Positions 17,191 through 27,370 are shown, counted from the stretch's first letter. The stretch is 64,000 nt of DNA from Pedobacter namyangjuensis (GCF_003313325.1 NZ_QMHQ01000002.1:310001-374000); one strand, 5' to 3'. The notes: a model not told the origin generated them from the letters alone. Numbers and translations are program-made.

Positions 17191-20100
17191 ATGGAAAACT
17201 CAGTAAAATCTTTCGCTCAACAAAATAGGCGCTACATCATTTTTGGCATTTTAGCAGTTATTTTATTAGGAACAGCAACCTACTTTTTTACTAGGAAGAG
17301 GAAACAGCAAGACAAGCAGGCTTATGCTAAATATGTAGAGTCTTATACCTCGGGAACTATTTCTAAAAAGAGTTTCATTAAAATTCATTTGGCAAGCGCC
17401 GTAACAAGTGTAAGCGATATGGGCAAGGCCGATGAAAGAGATTTGTTGGATTTCTCGCCCAATATAAAAGGTAAAACATTTTGGGTTGATGCACAAACAA
17501 TTGAGTTTAGACCAGACGAGCCTTTAAAACCTGATCAGAAATACGAGGCAACGTTAAATTTAGGTTTAATTACAACTACCGAAAAAGGTTTGGATGAGTT
17601 TGAATTTGATTTTAAGGTAATAAAACCGGGACTAAGTTTAACGCAAAATGGATTAGTTTCTCAAAACAATACTTCGCAAACTTACATGAAATTAAGTGGC
17701 GAGATTAATACTGCCGATAATGAAGAGCAGAAGGAAATTGAGAAAGCGCTAGAGGTGGATTTCGGAAACAAACTACGTGTAAAATGGTCGCACCAGCCAG
17801 AAAAAAACAAATCTACTTTTGTAATTGATAGCATTAAGAAACAAAATAAAGAGCAACCCTTAGTTTTAAGATGGGATGGAGATGTAATTGATGCTGATGA
17901 TAATAAGGGTGAGGAAACCGTTACCGTACCTGCTTTGAACGTTTTCAAAGTTCTTGATATTAAAGCAGTTCAGGGTCAGGAAGATTATGCATTGGTACAA
18001 ACCTCAATGCCTGTAAATGTGGCGCAAGATTTAAACGGTTTAATCTCTCTAGGCGATTTGCAAGACCTACGTTTTACCATAGATGCCAGCCAAATTAAAG
18101 TTTATTCGCCTAATGAACTTAAAGGCAATTACAACGTAGGTGTAAACGCCTCGATAATTGATATAGATAATAGAACGCTACAAAGCGCAAAAGCAGCAAA
18201 CATTGTTTTCGAAGATAAATTGCCGTCTGTTACCATTGCCGGAACGGGTACTATTTTGCCGAATTCTGGGAAGTTGGTTTTGCCATTTGAGTCGGTAAAT
18301 TTAAAAGCTGTAGATGTTACCATCATCAAAATTTACGAAAATAATATTCCGCAGTTTTTCCAAGTAAATAATTACAAAGAAGGAAATGAGTTAAGGCGTG
18401 TTGCCAAACCTGTAGTGCAAAAAACCATTCGCTTAGACGAAGATAAAGCTGTTAACCTGCATAAAAAAACTCGTTTTACGTTAGATTTGGATAAGCTGAT
18501 TAAAACCGAACCCGGTGCAATGTATCGTGTAACTATTGGTTTTAGAAAGGAATATAACGTTTATGAGTGTACTACATCAGGTGCAGAAAATGGCGAGGAA
18601 ACTGATAGTGAAGAGGGCGATTACTACGGTGGTGGTTATGGCCAGAAGATAGATGAAGACGATGATTTTTGGGAACGTTACGATAGTTATTACCCAAGAA
18701 ACTATAGGTGGGATGATAGAGAAAATCCGTGTACAGATTCTTACTACACTAACGAACGTTGGGCAAGCAGAAATTTATTAGCTTCAAACATTGGTTTGGT
18801 TGCAAAACGTGGTAACGATAACAGTATGTTAGTTGTAGCTACAGATTTGATTAGCGCAAAACCCCTAAGCGGTGTCTCTATTGAGCTTTTAGATTACCAA
18901 CGTCAACTACTTACAACTGTTAAAACCGATGGAGACGGATTAGCAAGTTTTGATTTAAAACGTAAGCCCTTTTTGCTAATTGCTAAAAATGGTACGGAAC
19001 GCGGTTACCTAAAACTGGATGATGGAAATTCGCTCCCACTAAGTCGTTTTGACGTAAGTGGCGATATGGTTCAAGAAGGAATTAAAGGATTTATTTATGG
19101 TGAAAGAGGCGTTTGGCGTCCTGGCGATAGCGTATATCTTTCTTTTGTTTTGGAAGATAAACTAAAGAAATTACCGGCAAATTACCCAGCTACTTTTGAG
19201 TTTTACAACCCGAAAGGTCAGTTAGTTAAAAGGATGATTAATGCAAACGCCTTAAATGGGGTTTATACTTTTAAAACTGCTACCGATAACACTGCCCCTA
19301 CCGGTAATTGGCTGGCAAAGGTTAAAGTTGGTGGCGCATCGTTTTCAAAAACCATCAAGATTGAAACCATTATGCCAAATAGATTGAAAATAAACTTCGA
19401 TTTAGGTGGAAAAACATATTTAGGTAATGGCGCTTCATCTGCTACAACCTTGTCTGCAAAGTGGTTATTTGGCACACCAGCGCAAAATCTTAAAGCAAAA
19501 GTAGATGTTAACCTAAATACTACCCAAACAAAATTTAAGGGCTTTGACGAGTATACATTCGACAATCCGACGGTAATTTTCGAATCTCAAATTAAAACCA
19601 TATTTGAGGGAACTCTAAATGGCGAAGGGAATGCTGTAGTAAATACAAACTTAAGTGAGAGCAATACTGCTCCGGGCGTATTGCGTGCCAACTTTAGCAC
19701 AAAGGTTTTTGAACCAGGTGGGAATTTTAGTATAGATAACTTCAGTATTCCATACCATGTTTATAGTAATTATTTAGGTATAAAAACACCGCAAGGCGAT
19801 AAATTAAGTGGTATGCTTTTAACTGGGCAAAACCATAAAATTGATATTGTAAACGTTAATAGAGACGGAAAATTATTGGCATCGAGCAAATCGGTACAAG
19901 TAGAATTGTATAAAGTGCAGTGGCGTTGGTGGTGGGAACAAGATGACCAAAATAGCTATGCTAACTTTACCCAAAACCAGTACAACAAATTGGTTCAGAA
20001 AGACAATATTTCGTTAAGTAACGGTAAAGGTAGTTGGAGCTTTAGAATAGACGAACCAGAATGGGGACGATATTTAATTTTAGTTCGCGATGAAAATGGC

Positions 20101-22788
20101 GGTCATACTACCGGAAAATCCGTTTACATAGATTGGCCAGGATGGGCACAACGTGAGCAAAGCAACAACCCAACGGAAGCTTCGATGTTATCTTTTACAG
20201 CTAACAAAGAGAAATATAACGTAGGCGAAGATATTACCCTGACCATCCCAACAGGAGAAAATGGCAGAGCTTTAGTATCAATAGAAAATGGTAGTCGCGT
20301 TTTAAAAACTTATTGGATTAACACCGATAAAGGTCAGACACAGTTTAAGTTTAAGGCCGAGAAAAATATGGCTCCGAATGTATTTGCAAACATCACTTTG
20401 TTGCAACCACATGCTCAAACCGTAAACGATTTACCGATAAGAATGTATGGCGCTATTCCGTTGAAAATTGAAGACCCAGAAACGATTTTAAAGCCCATTA
20501 TAAAAATGCCAAATACCTTAAAACCGGAGGTTGAAAGCACAATAAATGTTAGCGAAGCAAAAGGAAAGGCGATGACCTATACCATTGCTTTGGTTGACGA
20601 GGGCTTATTGGATTTAACTAGATTTAAAACTCCAGATCCTCACAGCGTATTTTATGCTAGAGAAGGTTTAGGTGTAAAAACCTGGGATTTATTTGATCAG
20701 GTTTTAGGCGCTTGGGGTGGAAATTTGGAACGAATTTTAAGTATTGGTGGAGACGGTTCGGTTAACAAAAACTTAAATCCTGCTAAGGCAAATAGGTTTA
20801 AGCCAGTTGTTAAATTCTTGGGGCCATTTTACTTAGCCAAAGGCGAAAACAAAACACATAAGTTTACCTTACCACAATACATTGGCTCGGTTAGAGCAAT
20901 GGTTGTAGCAGCGCAAGATGGCGCTTATGGTTTTGGCGAAAAAGCGGTTGAGGTTAAAAAGCCACTCATGGTTCTAGCAACCTTGCCTAGGGTAATTGGT
21001 CCGGGTGAAAGTTTTACTTTACCAGTTAACATCTTTGCCACCAACAATAATTTACGCAATGTTTCGGTACAGTTGCAAAGTAGTAATTTAATGGTCGCGG
21101 GCACTAAAGTTCAGCAGTTACAATTTGCAAAAGCTGGCGAGCAAATGACTTACTTTCAAGTTGTAGCGCCAAATACCGTTGGCGTAGCAAAAGTTAAAAT
21201 TATTGCGCAAAGCGGAAATGAAAAAACCGTTTACGATGTAGAGATGGATGTTAGAAATCCAAATCCGTACATAACAAATGTGGTTGCTGCTACCGTACAG
21301 CCAAAACAAACTTGGCGTGCTAACTACAGTGCAATTGGTATGGCTGGAACGAATAAAGGTACTTTAGAGGTATCTTCTATCCCATCGTTAAATTTAGATA
21401 AACGATTAAGCTACTTGATCCAATATCCGCATGGTTGTGTAGAACAAACTACCTCTGGCATTTTCCCGCAACTGATGCTGGATAGGTTAACGCAAGTTAG
21501 TGCACAAAAGAAAACCGAAATTGAGCGAAATATAAAAGCTGGAATTAACCGTTTGAAAGGCTTCCAAACAAATGAAGGCGGTTTAAGTTACTGGCCAGGT
21601 GAAGGCTCATCTGATGAGTGGGGAACCAACTACGCCGGACATTTTATAATCGAAGCCCAAAACCAAGGTTACACTATTCCGGTTGGTATGGTTGATGAAT
21701 TGATTCGTTACCAAAAAACTAAAGCTAATAATTGGGTTCCAAATAGCAATAATTTTTATGGTGGCGATTTAAGCCAAGCTTATAGACTATATGTATTAGC
21801 ATTGGCTAAAAAACCAGAAATGGCTGCAATGAATAGATTACGAGCATTTGAATATTTGTCTGTGGCAGCAAAATGGAGATTAGCGGCCGCTTATCAACTT
21901 GCAGGTCAATCTGCTGCAGCAAGTGGTTTAATTGCTGGTTTAGCGCAAAACGTAGAGCCATACACTCAACTAGGCGGAACTTACGGATCTGATTTAAGAG
22001 ACGAAGCAATGATTATGGAAACCTTAACCCTGATGGGACAAAAGGCGAAGGCAGCGCAATTGCTGTTAAAAGTTGCATCGAGATTGGGTCAGGATACATG
22101 GTATAGTACACAAACCACCGCATACAGTTTATTAGCTATAGCTAAATTCTGCGGACAAAACAGCAGTAGCAATAAGTTGCAATACAGTTATATTTTAGAT
22201 GGTGCAAAAGGCAATGTTAGTAGCGAGCAATATTTAAATCAAACCGCTGTTAATTTTAAAGGTAATGCTGTAAGTGTTACCAACGCAGGAGCTAACGTGT
22301 TATTTGTTCGCTTAGTTTTGCAAGGTCAACCTTTGCCTGGTCAAAATAACTATCTGCCTAATAATCCAGATGCTTTAGAAATGAATGTGAGTTACAAAAC
22401 TTTAAACGGACGGGTTTTAGATCCTACTACGTTAAAGCAAGGCACTGATTTTTACGCAGAAGTGGTAGTTAAAAACCCTGGTAAGCAAGGATATTACGAG
22501 CAAATGGCTTTAACTCAAATCTTTCCTTCGGGATGGGAAATCATAAACACGCGATTAAACGACAACGAAAGTATGTTAGCATCATCGCCTTACACCTATC
22601 GCGATGTTAGGGATGATCGTGTATTTACTTATTTTAACTTACGTGAAAACGAAACGGTTACTTATAAAGTGCTGTTAAATGCATCATACCTAGGTAAATA
22701 TTATCTGGCGCCAGTACAATGCGAAGCGATGTACAACAATAATATCAGCGCAACTTTAGCAGGCAAATGGGTTCAGGTAACTAAATAA
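17191..22788 (+). CDS. bacterial alpha-2-macroglobulin with thioester
   Basis: 1865 residues. An N-terminal membrane anchor (YIIFGILAVILLGTATYFF) follows a short basic segment, so it is tethered in the envelope instead of being a lipoprotein like E. coli YfhM. A series of macroglobulin beta-sandwich domains follows, with GVWRPGDSVYLSFVLEDK typical of the MG/bait region, ALVDEGLLDLTRFKTPDPH at the A2M domain, and the thioester motif Cys1416-Val-Glu-Gln1419 in YPHGCVEQTTSG. The alpha-helical thioester domain and receptor-like end follow. It traps proteases by covalent coupling after bait cleavage. An acidic, tyrosine-rich insert (about residues 450-510) is unusual. pbpC follows. Confidence 0.95.
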   Translation: MENSVKSFAQQNRRYIIFGILAVILLGTATYFFTRKRKQQDKQAYAKYVESYTSGTISKKSFIKIHLASAVTSVSDMGKADERDLLDFSPNIKGKTFWVDAQTIEFRPDEPLKPDQKYEATLNLGLITTTEKGLDEFEFDFKVIKPGLSLTQNGLVSQNNTSQTYMKLSGEINTADNEEQKEIEKALEVDFGNKLRVKWSHQPEKNKSTFVIDSIKKQNKEQPLVLRWDGDVIDADDNKGEETVTVPALNVFKVLDIKAVQGQEDYALVQTSMPVNVAQDLNGLISLGDLQDLRFTIDASQIKVYSPNELKGNYNVGVNASIIDIDNRTLQSAKAANIVFEDKLPSVTIAGTGTILPNSGKLVLPFESVNLKAVDVTIIKIYENNIPQFFQVNNYKEGNELRRVAKPVVQKTIRLDEDKAVNLHKKTRFTLDLDKLIKTEPGAMYRVTIGFRKEYNVYECTTSGAENGEETDSEEGDYYGGGYGQKIDEDDDFWERYDSYYPRNYRWDDRENPCTDSYYTNERWASRNLLASNIGLVAKRGNDNSMLVVATDLISAKPLSGVSIELLDYQRQLLTTVKTDGDGLASFDLKRKPFLLIAKNGTERGYLKLDDGNSLPLSRFDVSGDMVQEGIKGFIYGERGVWRPGDSVYLSFVLEDKLKKLPANYPATFEFYNPKGQLVKRMINANALNGVYTFKTATDNTAPTGNWLAKVKVGGASFSKTIKIETIMPNRLKINFDLGGKTYLGNGASSATTLSAKWLFGTPAQNLKAKVDVNLNTTQTKFKGFDEYTFDNPTVIFESQIKTIFEGTLNGEGNAVVNTNLSESNTAPGVLRANFSTKVFEPGGNFSIDNFSIPYHVYSNYLGIKTPQGDKLSGMLLTGQNHKIDIVNVNRDGKLLASSKSVQVELYKVQWRWWWEQDDQNSYANFTQNQYNKLVQKDNISLSNGKGSWSFRIDEPEWGRYLILVRDENGGHTTGKSVYIDWPGWAQREQSNNPTEASMLSFTANKEKYNVGEDITLTIPTGENGRALVSIENGSRVLKTYWINTDKGQTQFKFKAEKNMAPNVFANITLLQPHAQTVNDLPIRMYGAIPLKIEDPETILKPIIKMPNTLKPEVESTINVSEAKGKAMTYTIALVDEGLLDLTRFKTPDPHSVFYAREGLGVKTWDLFDQVLGAWGGNLERILSIGGDGSVNKNLNPAKANRFKPVVKFLGPFYLAKGENKTHKFTLPQYIGSVRAMVVAAQDGAYGFGEKAVEVKKPLMVLATLPRVIGPGESFTLPVNIFATNNNLRNVSVQLQSSNLMVAGTKVQQLQFAKAGEQMTYFQVVAPNTVGVAKVKIIAQSGNEKTVYDVEMDVRNPNPYITNVVAATVQPKQTWRANYSAIGMAGTNKGTLEVSSIPSLNLDKRLSYLIQYPHGCVEQTTSGIFPQLMLDRLTQVSAQKKTEIERNIKAGINRLKGFQTNEGGLSYWPGEGSSDEWGTNYAGHFIIEAQNQGYTIPVGMVDELIRYQKTKANNWVPNSNNFYGGDLSQAYRLYVLALAKKPEMAAMNRLRAFEYLSVAAKWRLAAAYQLAGQSAAASGLIAGLAQNVEPYTQLGGTYGSDLRDEAMIMETLTLMGQKAKAAQLLLKVASRLGQDTWYSTQTTAYSLLAIAKFCGQNSSSNKLQYSYILDGAKGNVSSEQYLNQTAVNFKGNAVSVTNAGANVLFVRLVLQGQPLPGQNNYLPNNPDALEMNVSYKTLNGRVLDPTTLKQGTDFYAEVVVKNPGKQGYYEQMALTQIFPSGWEIINTRLNDNESMLASSPYTYRDVRDDRVFTYFNLRENETVTYKVLLNASYLGKYYLAPVQCEAMYNNNISATLAGKWVQVTK

Positions 22789-22800
22789 TTTTTTGTTGCT

Positions 22801-22842
22801 AAAAAGAAATCTCTGTTAGGTCTCTGACAGAGATTTCTTTTT
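22801..22842 (+). terminator. strong hairpin between the macroglobulin gene and pbpC
   Basis: Perfect 16-bp stem AAAAAGAAATCTCTGT / ACAGAGATTTCTTTTT with a 10-nt loop; the 3' arm supplies the T run. It begins 13 bp after the macroglobulin stop codon, so pbpC either has its own promoter or depends on readthrough. Confidence 0.9.
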
Positions 22843-22859
22843 AACTGTAATTTTTGATT

Positions 22860-22885
22860 GTCATTCTGAATTTATCCAGAATCTG
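22860..22885. repeat. half copy of the GTCATTC palindromic repeat
   Basis: GTCATTCTGAATTTATCCAG followed by AATCTG matches the left arm of the 45.2-kb element and itself folds as ATTCTG/CAGAAT. The right arm is absent. Confidence 0.5.
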
Positions 22886-22959
22886 CAATGCAAAAAGAAT
22901 AAATAAAGAAATACATAACAATTCTTTCTAACATAATCCTATTAAAACGTAGATAATAG

Positions 22960-25344
22960 ATGAGTAGCAAAGTAAAAACATTAATTTCTTTAGATATCAT
23001 ATGCTTAGCGTTTTTCTTGTTTTTCATTTTTTGTTTGCCCAATCAACTCTTCAAGTCCCCGACTTCCTTTGTGGTTGAAGCTAACGACGGTCGCTTGTTA
23101 AGTGCAGCAATTGCAAAAGATGGTCAGTGGCGTTTTCCAGTGGCCGATACCATTCCAGATAAATTTATAAAATGTATTACGGCTTTTGAAGATCAGCGTT
23201 TCTTTCTTCACTTTGGCGTAGATCCTGTTGCAATGGCCAGAGCTACGAGGCAAAACATCAAATCTAAAAGTGTAGTTAGTGGCGGAAGTACTTTAACGAT
23301 GCAAGTAATTCGTTTATCGCGTAAGCAAGACAGAAATATTTGGCAAAAGTTAACCGAAATGTGGTTGGCAACGAGATTAGAATTCACGCATTCAAAAAAC
23401 GAAATCATCAGCTTGTACGCATCTAACGCTCCTTTCGGCAGTAATGTAGTTGGTTTAGAAGCTGCCAGTTGGCGATATTTTGGTCGCAGGCCCGAAAATT
23501 TATCATGGGGAGAAATGGCAACTTTAGCAGTCCTGCCAAATAGTCCTTCTCTAGTGCATCCTGGTAAAAATTCGGCAAAGCTTATAAAAAAGCGAAATGA
23601 CTTATTGGATAAATTGGTCGTTTTACGAATTATAGATAAAAGCACAGCTAACTTATCCAAACAAGAACCAATTCCGGGCAAACCGCTTCCGCTACCTCAA
23701 AATGCACCACATTTGCTTAATCGTTTTAAGGAAGAGTTTTCAAAGTTAAAAGTCCCTACAACTGAGCTTAAATCTACCTTAGACTATGATTTACAGCTAA
23801 AGCTAAACGATTTGCTTAAGCGATACAATAATCGCTACAAAGCCAACGACATTAACAACATTGCTGCTTTAGTATTAGACGTTAAAACAGGCAATGTAAT
23901 CAGTTACATAGGTAATTGCTACCAACCAGATTTACCCGCCTTAGAAACCCACGTGGATATGGTTAAAGCGCCACGTAGTCCGGGTAGTACGTTAAAACCT
24001 TTACTTTATGCAAGTATGCTTACCGATGGGATGCTTTTGCCACACACATTAGTAGCCGATGTGCCAACCCAAATAAGCGGATACTCTCCACAGAACTATG
24101 ATTTAGGTTATGATGGCGCAATTAAGGCGGATAAGGCCTTAAGCAGATCGTTAAACATACCCGCAGTTAAAATGTTGCAACAATATAAGTACGAGCGTTT
24201 TTACGACAAGTTAAAGAAACTGAATTTTACTACGCTTAATCAACCGGCAGACCATTATGGTCTATCTTTAGTTTTAGGCGGTAGCGAAGTTACCATGTGG
24301 GATTTGGCCAGAGCTTACTTAGGAATGAGCCGTACACTAAATCATTTTAACGATTTTAAGGGAGCTTATAACCCTTTGGACTATGACCCACCTAAATACA
24401 TCAAGGACTTAAATCAGAATAAAAAGAAAATAGATTCAGAACCTAATTCGTATTTAGATCATGGTGCATTATGGGCCACATTTAATGCAATGGAAGAAGT
24501 GATGCGTCCGGGGGAAGAAGGATTATGGGAGCAATTTTCTTCATCACAGCGTGTTGCTTGGAAAACTGGAACAAGTTTTGGTTTTAGAGATGCTTGGTCG
24601 GTTGGTGTTACGCCGAATTATGTTGTTTGTGTTTGGGTAGGCAATGCCGATGGAGAAGGTAGACCAGGCTTAGTCGGTATAGAAACCGCCGCTCCTGTTA
24701 TGTTCGATATTTTTAAGCAACTTCCTGCAGGCAAATGGTTTCAAACTCCTAAAACCAAGTTAAAAACAATTGCGGTTTGTAGAGAAAGTGGCTATAAAGC
24801 CGGCGAATTCTGTTCTACAAAAGTTAACGAGTTAGTACCCTTTGCCGGCGAAAAAACCGCTACCTGCCCCTATCATAAATTAGTCCACTTAGATCAGACT
24901 GGTCGTTACAGGGTAACGGATAATTGCGTAAACCCATCTCAGATGCGACATGAGAAATGGTTTATATTACCCCCGTCAATGGAATATTATTACAAAATTA
25001 AAAATAGCGATTATAGAACACTCCCTCCTTTTATGCCTGGTTGTAATGAAAGCGGAACGACTGCTGTTATGGACTTAATTTACCCAAAAAACAATGCGGT
25101 GGTTTACATACCAATCGAGCTAGATGGTACACGAGGAAAAGTTGTTTTTAATGCGGCTCATCGAAATCAAGAAAGTAAGATTTATTGGCACATTGATAAG
25201 GAATACATAGGGAGCACAAAGTCTTTTCATCAAATGGCTATTGATGCTTTGCCGGGCAAACATTCACTTACTTTAGTTGATGAAAACGGCGAGCGTTTGG
25301 TACAAGTATTTACCGTTTTAGATAGAGATAAGAAGAAGAATTAG
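22960..25344 (+). CDS. pbpC: penicillin-binding protein 1C
   Basis: 794 residues: N-terminal membrane anchor (LDIICLAFFLFFIFCLP), a GT51 transglycosylase domain with catalytic Glu77 in AFEDQRFFLHFGVDP and GGSTLTMQVIRL, then a transpeptidase domain with Ser343 in SPGSTLKP, SRSLN and the KTGT box in WKTGTSFGFRDA. A C-terminal BiPBP_C domain (about 710-790, YPKNNAVVYIPIELDG) completes the usual PBP1C order. It polymerises and crosslinks peptidoglycan. Gene order macroglobulin-pbpC is conserved across many bacteria and is read as defence plus repair: the macroglobulin traps invading proteases while PBP1C mends the wall. A strong hairpin lies between the two here. Confidence 0.96.
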   Translation: MSSKVKTLISLDIICLAFFLFFIFCLPNQLFKSPTSFVVEANDGRLLSAAIAKDGQWRFPVADTIPDKFIKCITAFEDQRFFLHFGVDPVAMARATRQNIKSKSVVSGGSTLTMQVIRLSRKQDRNIWQKLTEMWLATRLEFTHSKNEIISLYASNAPFGSNVVGLEAASWRYFGRRPENLSWGEMATLAVLPNSPSLVHPGKNSAKLIKKRNDLLDKLVVLRIIDKSTANLSKQEPIPGKPLPLPQNAPHLLNRFKEEFSKLKVPTTELKSTLDYDLQLKLNDLLKRYNNRYKANDINNIAALVLDVKTGNVISYIGNCYQPDLPALETHVDMVKAPRSPGSTLKPLLYASMLTDGMLLPHTLVADVPTQISGYSPQNYDLGYDGAIKADKALSRSLNIPAVKMLQQYKYERFYDKLKKLNFTTLNQPADHYGLSLVLGGSEVTMWDLARAYLGMSRTLNHFNDFKGAYNPLDYDPPKYIKDLNQNKKKIDSEPNSYLDHGALWATFNAMEEVMRPGEEGLWEQFSSSQRVAWKTGTSFGFRDAWSVGVTPNYVVCVWVGNADGEGRPGLVGIETAAPVMFDIFKQLPAGKWFQTPKTKLKTIAVCRESGYKAGEFCSTKVNELVPFAGEKTATCPYHKLVHLDQTGRYRVTDNCVNPSQMRHEKWFILPPSMEYYYKIKNSDYRTLPPFMPGCNESGTTAVMDLIYPKNNAVVYIPIELDGTRGKVVFNAAHRNQESKIYWHIDKEYIGSTKSFHQMAIDALPGKHSLTLVDENGERLVQVFTVLDRDKKKN

Positions 25345-25382
25345 CTTTTATCCTTGTTTAAATTTATAACACATACTTATAT

Positions 25383-26108
25383 TTATGCGCCTTTTTTCTT
25401 ACTAACCGACTTTTTCAATTTCCTTTCGATAGCCCCAACGGTAATTAGGTATTGCGCCAGCATGTAAGTAGCCATAATTGCAACACCAGCGAACCTAAAA
25501 CCTTCTACAAATTTGTTATAAGCTAAAATGCCATCAGAACAGATAAATAATACGGCACCAGTTAAAATTAATTTATAGCTCACACTACCTACCCTGCCTT
25601 TCCTATTTACGGCCATTATCCCCATCAATGAAATTACAAATGCATAAACCATTACAGGAATTTTCATATTGCCTAGATAAGGCCTCAATAACATATAAAA
25701 GCCCAAACAAAAAACACCAAAAATTAACAATGCCCATCTGGTTGCTTTTTTTTCTATTGAAGGATTATATTTATAATCGAGATAAAATGCGGTGATATAA
25801 AGTAAATGGCCAATAAGAAAGGCTACCAATCCGTAAATGAAAAAAGAAGGATTAATATGATTAAACATCAACAAAACATCGCCCACCAAGCCGAAAAATA
25901 ATCCAAAAAATATGCGTTTGGCAAATCTACCTTTAAGTTTGGTTTGGTAAAAATAGAAAACCATTAAAGAGATTACGATTAATGGCTTAAAAACAAACTC
26001 GAAATTACCCAATAGCACATTACTGGTTACTGGTGCAATTTGCATCAGTATTTGAACAATAAAAATAAATGCAAATGCAATGCTAAACTCTAGGTATCTC
26101 CTTAACAT
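25383..26108 (-). CDS. YhhN/TMEM86 family membrane protein, putative lysoplasmalogenase
   Basis: 241 residues with about eight hydrophobic segments, including LVGDVLLMF near residue 80 and FICSDGILAYNKF near 200, the two Asp-bearing motifs that mark the YhhN/TMEM86 family. Characterised vertebrate and bacterial members cleave the vinyl-ether bond of lysoplasmalogens in the membrane. Its start lies inside the preceding gene (26-bp overlap), so the two are translationally coupled. Because that neighbour resembles alkylglycerol monooxygenase, an ether-lipid substrate is a reasonable inference here, although many family members have untested substrates. Confidence 0.85.
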   Translation of the reverse strand: MLRRYLEFSIAFAFIFIVQILMQIAPVTSNVLLGNFEFVFKPLIVISLMVFYFYQTKLKGRFAKRIFFGLFFGLVGDVLLMFNHINPSFFIYGLVAFLIGHLLYITAFYLDYKYNPSIEKKATRWALLIFGVFCLGFYMLLRPYLGNMKIPVMVYAFVISLMGIMAVNRKGRVGSVSYKLILTGAVLFICSDGILAYNKFVEGFRFAGVAIMATYMLAQYLITVGAIERKLKKSVSKKKGA

Positions 26109-27318
26109 GTAGGGCTTTTTTATCGATGTAGTAAAACCAAAAAAACGAAATAATTTGGGTAATTGCTAACGAAATTGCAAGCGTTTTAAAAATAGCTAAA
26201 TCTCTAAATAAATACAGCCCAAATAAGGTTAATATTAACCTGGCATATTCAAAATACTTTAACCAATTCTTATGATCTAGTAAGGCACCACAGCTTAACA
26301 GAGTGGATATGGTGAAAATAGCAATAACCATATTTTGGCTAAGGGGCATTTTTTCGTATAAAAATAGCAAAGCTGAACCAGCTGTTAAAGCAATAGTAAA
26401 TTGAACCAAGACGTAACTAATTAGTTGGCGATTGTAGGATGAATCATACTTTTTGTAGTTATGTTCATCAATCTCAGGCGCTGATTTAAATCCGCCCAGC
26501 GATGTTGGAAACCAGCCTGGAGGCTTGATAAAGACATTAACTTTATCGCTTAGCGTATCGCTTCGACTTGCAGTTTCCAATAGTTCTTTCCAATAGTGTA
26601 CATTTGCCCAAACCGGATTCCAACTTGCCAAAGGTGTTGTAATTCCATAGTAAACCTGCTCTTCTTCTTTTTGAAAGGTGCCAAACATTTTATCCCAAAT
26701 AATTAAAGAGCCAGCATGGTTTTTATCAATATATTTTGGATTTGAACCGTGATGTACGCGATGATGCGATGGCGTATTGATTATATGTTCTAGAATTCCC
26801 ATGCTTTTAACCGCCTGTGTATGTATCCAGAATTGGTATAAGGTATTAAAGGCGCTTAAGGTTAAAAACATAACCGGATCAAAACCGAACCAAGCTAAAG
26901 GAAGGTAGAAGACCCACGAAAACCAACCTTGAAACCAGGATTGACGAAGCGCTACCGTTAAATTATAATCTTCTGATTGATGATGTACGATGTGTGCTGC
27001 CCAAAGTGCATTTACTTGATGGCTCATCCTATGAAACCAATAATAAAAGAAATCTACGGCTATAAACAAGGCTATCCAAACCCAAACGTTTTTAGGCATG
27101 GTTACTAATCTCCAATTTTCGAAAATATAAGTATAGCCGAAGAATAAAGCCGTCTTCATAAAAAGTCCGGTAACTTGTTGTCCTATGCCTTGGCTAAGGT
27201 TTGAGATAGAATCATTTAATCGATAGTATCCTAGTTTTTTATAAAAACTATAAGCAAGTTCAATTCCTATTAAAATAAAGAAAACAGGAACCGATAAGGC
27301 TATATAATCAACTTTCAT
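26083..27318 (-). CDS. alkylglycerol monooxygenase-like membrane hydroxylase (fatty acid hydroxylase superfamily)
   Basis: 411 residues, multi-pass. The eight-histidine di-iron motif is complete: HRMSHQ, HIVHHQ, and SHHRVHH, with a further histidine in FWIHTQ. The segments HHQSEDYNLTVALRQS, NTPSHHRVHHGSNPKYIDKN and LIIWDKMFGTFQKEEEQVYYG agree with the animal enzyme AGMO (TMEM195) rather than with sterol desaturases, and the extra C-terminal membrane part is also of AGMO length. AGMO cleaves the ether bond of alkylglycerols using tetrahydrobiopterin and O2. The cofactor of a bacterial form is not evident from this window. Overlaps the YhhN gene by 26 bp. Confidence 0.85.
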   Translation of the reverse strand: MKVDYIALSVPVFFILIGIELAYSFYKKLGYYRLNDSISNLSQGIGQQVTGLFMKTALFFGYTYIFENWRLVTMPKNVWVWIALFIAVDFFYYWFHRMSHQVNALWAAHIVHHQSEDYNLTVALRQSWFQGWFSWVFYLPLAWFGFDPVMFLTLSAFNTLYQFWIHTQAVKSMGILEHIINTPSHHRVHHGSNPKYIDKNHAGSLIIWDKMFGTFQKEEEQVYYGITTPLASWNPVWANVHYWKELLETASRSDTLSDKVNVFIKPPGWFPTSLGGFKSAPEIDEHNYKKYDSSYNRQLISYVLVQFTIALTAGSALLFLYEKMPLSQNMVIAIFTISTLLSCGALLDHKNWLKYFEYARLILTLFGLYLFRDLAIFKTLAISLAITQIISFFWFYYIDKKALHVKEIPRV

Positions 27319-27370
27319 CGGCTAAATATTTGGTTAACTAAGATAATAATATCCACCGAAAAATTGGGCA

